In this document: one piece after another, positions 7,173 through 8,448 of the stretch
How the letters are laid out: each line of letters starts with the position of its first letter
Numbering within the stretch: position 1 is the first letter of the stretch
From: Nitrospirota bacterium
GTDB lineage: Bacteria > Nitrospirota > Nitrospiria > Nitrospirales > NS-4
Assembly (NCBI GenBank): GCA_005877565.1
Contig: VBOK01000142.1
Location: 1 to 8,448 of the forward strand
Length of the DNA stretch: 8,448 nt
Direction of reading: 5' to 3'
The notes under the pieces: generated by a model
What the model saw: only the letters and a program-made list of their open reading frames with translations
What the model was told of the DNA's origin: nothing
The model's database searches: none
Translations under genes and position numbers: made by a program

Positions 7173-7868
7173 TTTCGGCTTGTCGTGTCTAATCTGTTCA
7201 AGATGCCACGCCTTCCTCGCGGACAGATCCACGGGTACGTGTATCACGTCATTAATCGTGGCAATGACCGCGCGACCGTCTTCCATCAGGAAGAAGATTA
7301 CTCCGGCTTCCTCGATTTGCTAGCAGCGGCGAAAACCCGTCATCCGGTGAAGCTGTTTGGCTTTTGCCTGCTCTCCAATCATTTTCACATCGTCCTCGAG
7401 CCAGCGAGCATGAGCGCCCTCAGTCGATTCATGCATTGGTGGCTGACCAGTCATGTGCAGCAGCACCGCCGCCACCATGGGGGCTCGGGCCATATCTGGC
7501 AGGCCCGCTTTAAGAGTTTCCCGATCCAACAAGATGCGCATTTCCTCACGGTCCTGCGCTATGTGTTGTTGAATCCCGTCCGTGCAGGCTTGGTCACGCA
7601 TCCGGAGCAGTGGCCCTGGTCAAGCCTGCACTTCGCGCACCTCCTGGATCCCTGGCCAGTCCCGATGCCGTTGCCAGGGAAGGAGTGGCTGGAAGAGTCC
7701 TTATTGGAACACGACCTGATGATGCTTCGAACAAGCGTGAATCGGCAAGCGCCGTTTGGCGCGCCACCGTGGCAGAGGCGAGTCGCCCATGACTTGAACC
7801 GCGAATCCACGCTCCTGCCCCGGGGCCGCCCGAAACTGCCTTCAGAAAACCGGAACGTCCCCTTTTAA
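7142..7868 (+). mobile_element. RAYT unit bounded by imperfect inverted repeats
   Basis: The left end 7142-7160 is TTAAGGGGACACTCCGGTT. The reverse complement of 7848-7868 shares TTAA, GGGGAC and TCCGGTT in the same order, with a 2-nt insertion and two mismatches. Between them lies one RAYT gene, whose last codons and stop are part of the right repeat. No flanking target duplication is visible. RAYTs are usually single-copy domesticated transposases, so this may be a relic or a repeat-bounded unit and not an active insertion sequence. Confidence 0.5.
7203..7868 (+). CDS. REP-associated tyrosine transposase (RAYT, Y1_Tnp/IS200-like family)
   Basis: A 221-residue single-strand DNA transposase related to IS200/IS605 TnpA; characterised relatives cut and join REP palindromes. 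The N-terminus MPRLPRG...YHVINRGNDR is the family signature. The HUH metal-binding motif is SNHFHIVLEP, with His60 and His62. The catalytic tyrosine is Tyr120 in LRYVLLNPVRAGLV, preceded by GHIWQARFKSF (96-106) and followed by WPWSSL (137-142). All motifs are intact, so the protein could be active. The C-terminus ends RGRP...NRNVPF, a common RAYT ending, encoded by the right flanking repeat. ATG 7203 is preferred to GTG 7185 because the family starts MPRLPRG; neither has a clear Shine-Dalgarno. It is GC-richer than the hypothetical genes on either side. Its likely substrates are REP-like palindromes such as 98-126 or 972-1026, though which type is not known. Confidence 0.93.
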   Translation: MPRLPRGQIHGYVYHVINRGNDRATVFHQEEDYSGFLDLLAAAKTRHPVKLFGFCLLSNHFHIVLEPASMSALSRFMHWWLTSHVQQHRRHHGGSGHIWQARFKSFPIQQDAHFLTVLRYVLLNPVRAGLVTHPEQWPWSSLHFAHLLDPWPVPMPLPGKEWLEESLLEHDLMMLRTSVNRQAPFGAPPWQRRVAHDLNRESTLLPRGRPKLPSENRNVPF

Positions 7869-7899
7869 CGCCTTTTAGGTGACCCGCTGACGTTGGCGG

Positions 7900-7931
7900 A
7901 ATTAAGAAAAGGGACTCTGAGCTGTCCCGTT
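7900..7931 (-). terminator. Rho-independent terminator for the downstream minus-strand gene
   Basis: On the minus strand, immediately after the stop codon at 7932-7934, GGGAC (7924-7928) pairs with GTCCC (7911-7915) across an 8-base loop, followed by TTTTCTTAATT (7900-7910). The flanking A and T runs extend the stem. The GGGAC stem and adjoining TTAAG resemble the RAYT end repeats, so it may derive from the same repeat family. Confidence 0.5.
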
Positions 7932-8447
7932 TTACTTTTTCTTTTCTCCACTCTCAAGGAAGGGTTTCAACTTCTCAGCTATAATCGGAACATCCTTTTT
8001 GTCTCTCGCACATATAGTAATGAACTCATCATGCGAGATCTTTATTGCTAGACCCTTGGCAGGTGAAAACAAAATCCCTCCCCAAAAAAAATAAAGAATC
8101 ATGGCTACCAAAGAGCGCACTGCATCAAGATCGCCCTTTGAAAAAACGTGCCCTGGTTTTTCGTGCAAAGGACTACTTTCTCCAAGGAAGCGGCGAAAGC
8201 CTTGGAAAAGGTATCGATCTTCTGAAGACTCCCAAATCCCAAATTCATTAATCCACAGCAGCGCTTCGTCGTCAGCCTCGAAAAACGAGGCAATGATCCT
8301 ACTGAGTGCGGTTTTGCGACCTGAATCGACAGGGATTGCAAAATCTATCGCTTCAAAAAATTTGGGAAAGGAAGGCTTGCCAGTCGAATCTAATAGTCTC
8401 CTTTGGGATAACCAAAGCTTTGTCTCTTCCTTATCGATTATCCGCAT
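7932..8447 (-). CDS. Hypothetical protein, 171 residues, possibly truncated by the window edge
   Basis: No function can be assigned. The first visible ATG is 8445-8447, one base from the window end, so upstream sequence and the ribosome binding site cannot be seen. MRIIDKEETKLWL looks like a natural start. Notable segments are FAIPVDSGRKTALSR (36-50), ALLWINEFGIWESSED (62-77), LHEKPGH (94-100), a hydrophobic stretch with aromatic residues (112-128) and ISHDEF (137-142), then a Lys-rich tail. The dense pattern of Trp, His and Asp/Glu motifs suggests a soluble conserved family and not a random frame. It is AT-richer than the core genes. A terminator-like hairpin follows directly. There is no recognisable toxin, nuclease or transposase motif. 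Confidence 0.62.
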   Translation of the reverse strand: MRIIDKEETKLWLSQRRLLDSTGKPSFPKFFEAIDFAIPVDSGRKTALSRIIASFFEADDEALLWINEFGIWESSEDRYLFQGFRRFLGESSPLHEKPGHVFSKGDLDAVRSLVAMILYFFWGGILFSPAKGLAIKISHDEFITICARDKKDVPIIAEKLKPFLESGEKKK

Positions 8448-8448
8448 A

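Noticed and set aside
7142..7868. A classical insertion sequence with terminal inverted repeats and target duplication
   Set aside because: The gene is a single-strand HUH/Y1 RAYT, a family that does not use classical inverted repeats. The repeats are imperfect, and no target duplication flanks them.

Overview
The window is bacterial, mostly GC-rich, and reads like a chromosome of a Gram-negative bacterium. The evidence is an exported DegP-type protease, a putative outer-membrane protein and an envelope-type two-component system. The overall flavour (GC-rich core, DegP, spermidine genes, abundant palindromic GGGGACAG-type repeats) resembles Nitrospira-like lineages, but that is an impression and not a demonstrated assignment.

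Layout: (1) 1-92 is the 3' end of a plus-strand gene, probably rimO. (2) 89-976 is a plus-strand exported, beta-rich protein built from two gapless 116-residue repeats. Both of its ends lie inside palindromic repetitive elements (98-126 and 972-1026). (3) 1044-6246 is a minus-strand block. Read in the direction of transcription it is speD, speE (overlapping), an OmpR-family response regulator, a membrane sensor histidine kinase, a strongly structured 113-nt spacer, and a DegP/HtrA periplasmic protease. (4) 6247-6698 has no convincing gene. It holds a good sigma70-type promoter for speD and an unexplained perfect inverted repeat. (5) 6699-8448 is an accessory region. Two AT-richer minus-strand hypothetical genes flank a GC-richer REP-associated tyrosine transposase (RAYT), which is bracketed by imperfect inverted repeats.

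How the genes work together: speD makes decarboxylated S-adenosylmethionine and speE uses it to make spermidine, so these two form a tight operon. The response regulator and kinase, 2 nt apart, form a signalling pair. Three TTAATC-like boxes spaced exactly 11 bp apart lie over the -35 region of the predicted degP promoter. This suggests that the pair controls the neighbouring protease as an envelope-stress circuit, by inference from position and box geometry.

The recurring theme is palindromic repeats plus a RAYT, the enzyme family known to mobilise REP palindromes. Two repeat types occur: a GGGGACAG-core palindrome at 98-126 and GTAG-footed palindromes at 972-1026. The first appears to donate a Shine-Dalgarno sequence and a possible start codon to a gene; the second donates a stop codon. 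I found no defence system, CRISPR array, tRNA or rRNA.
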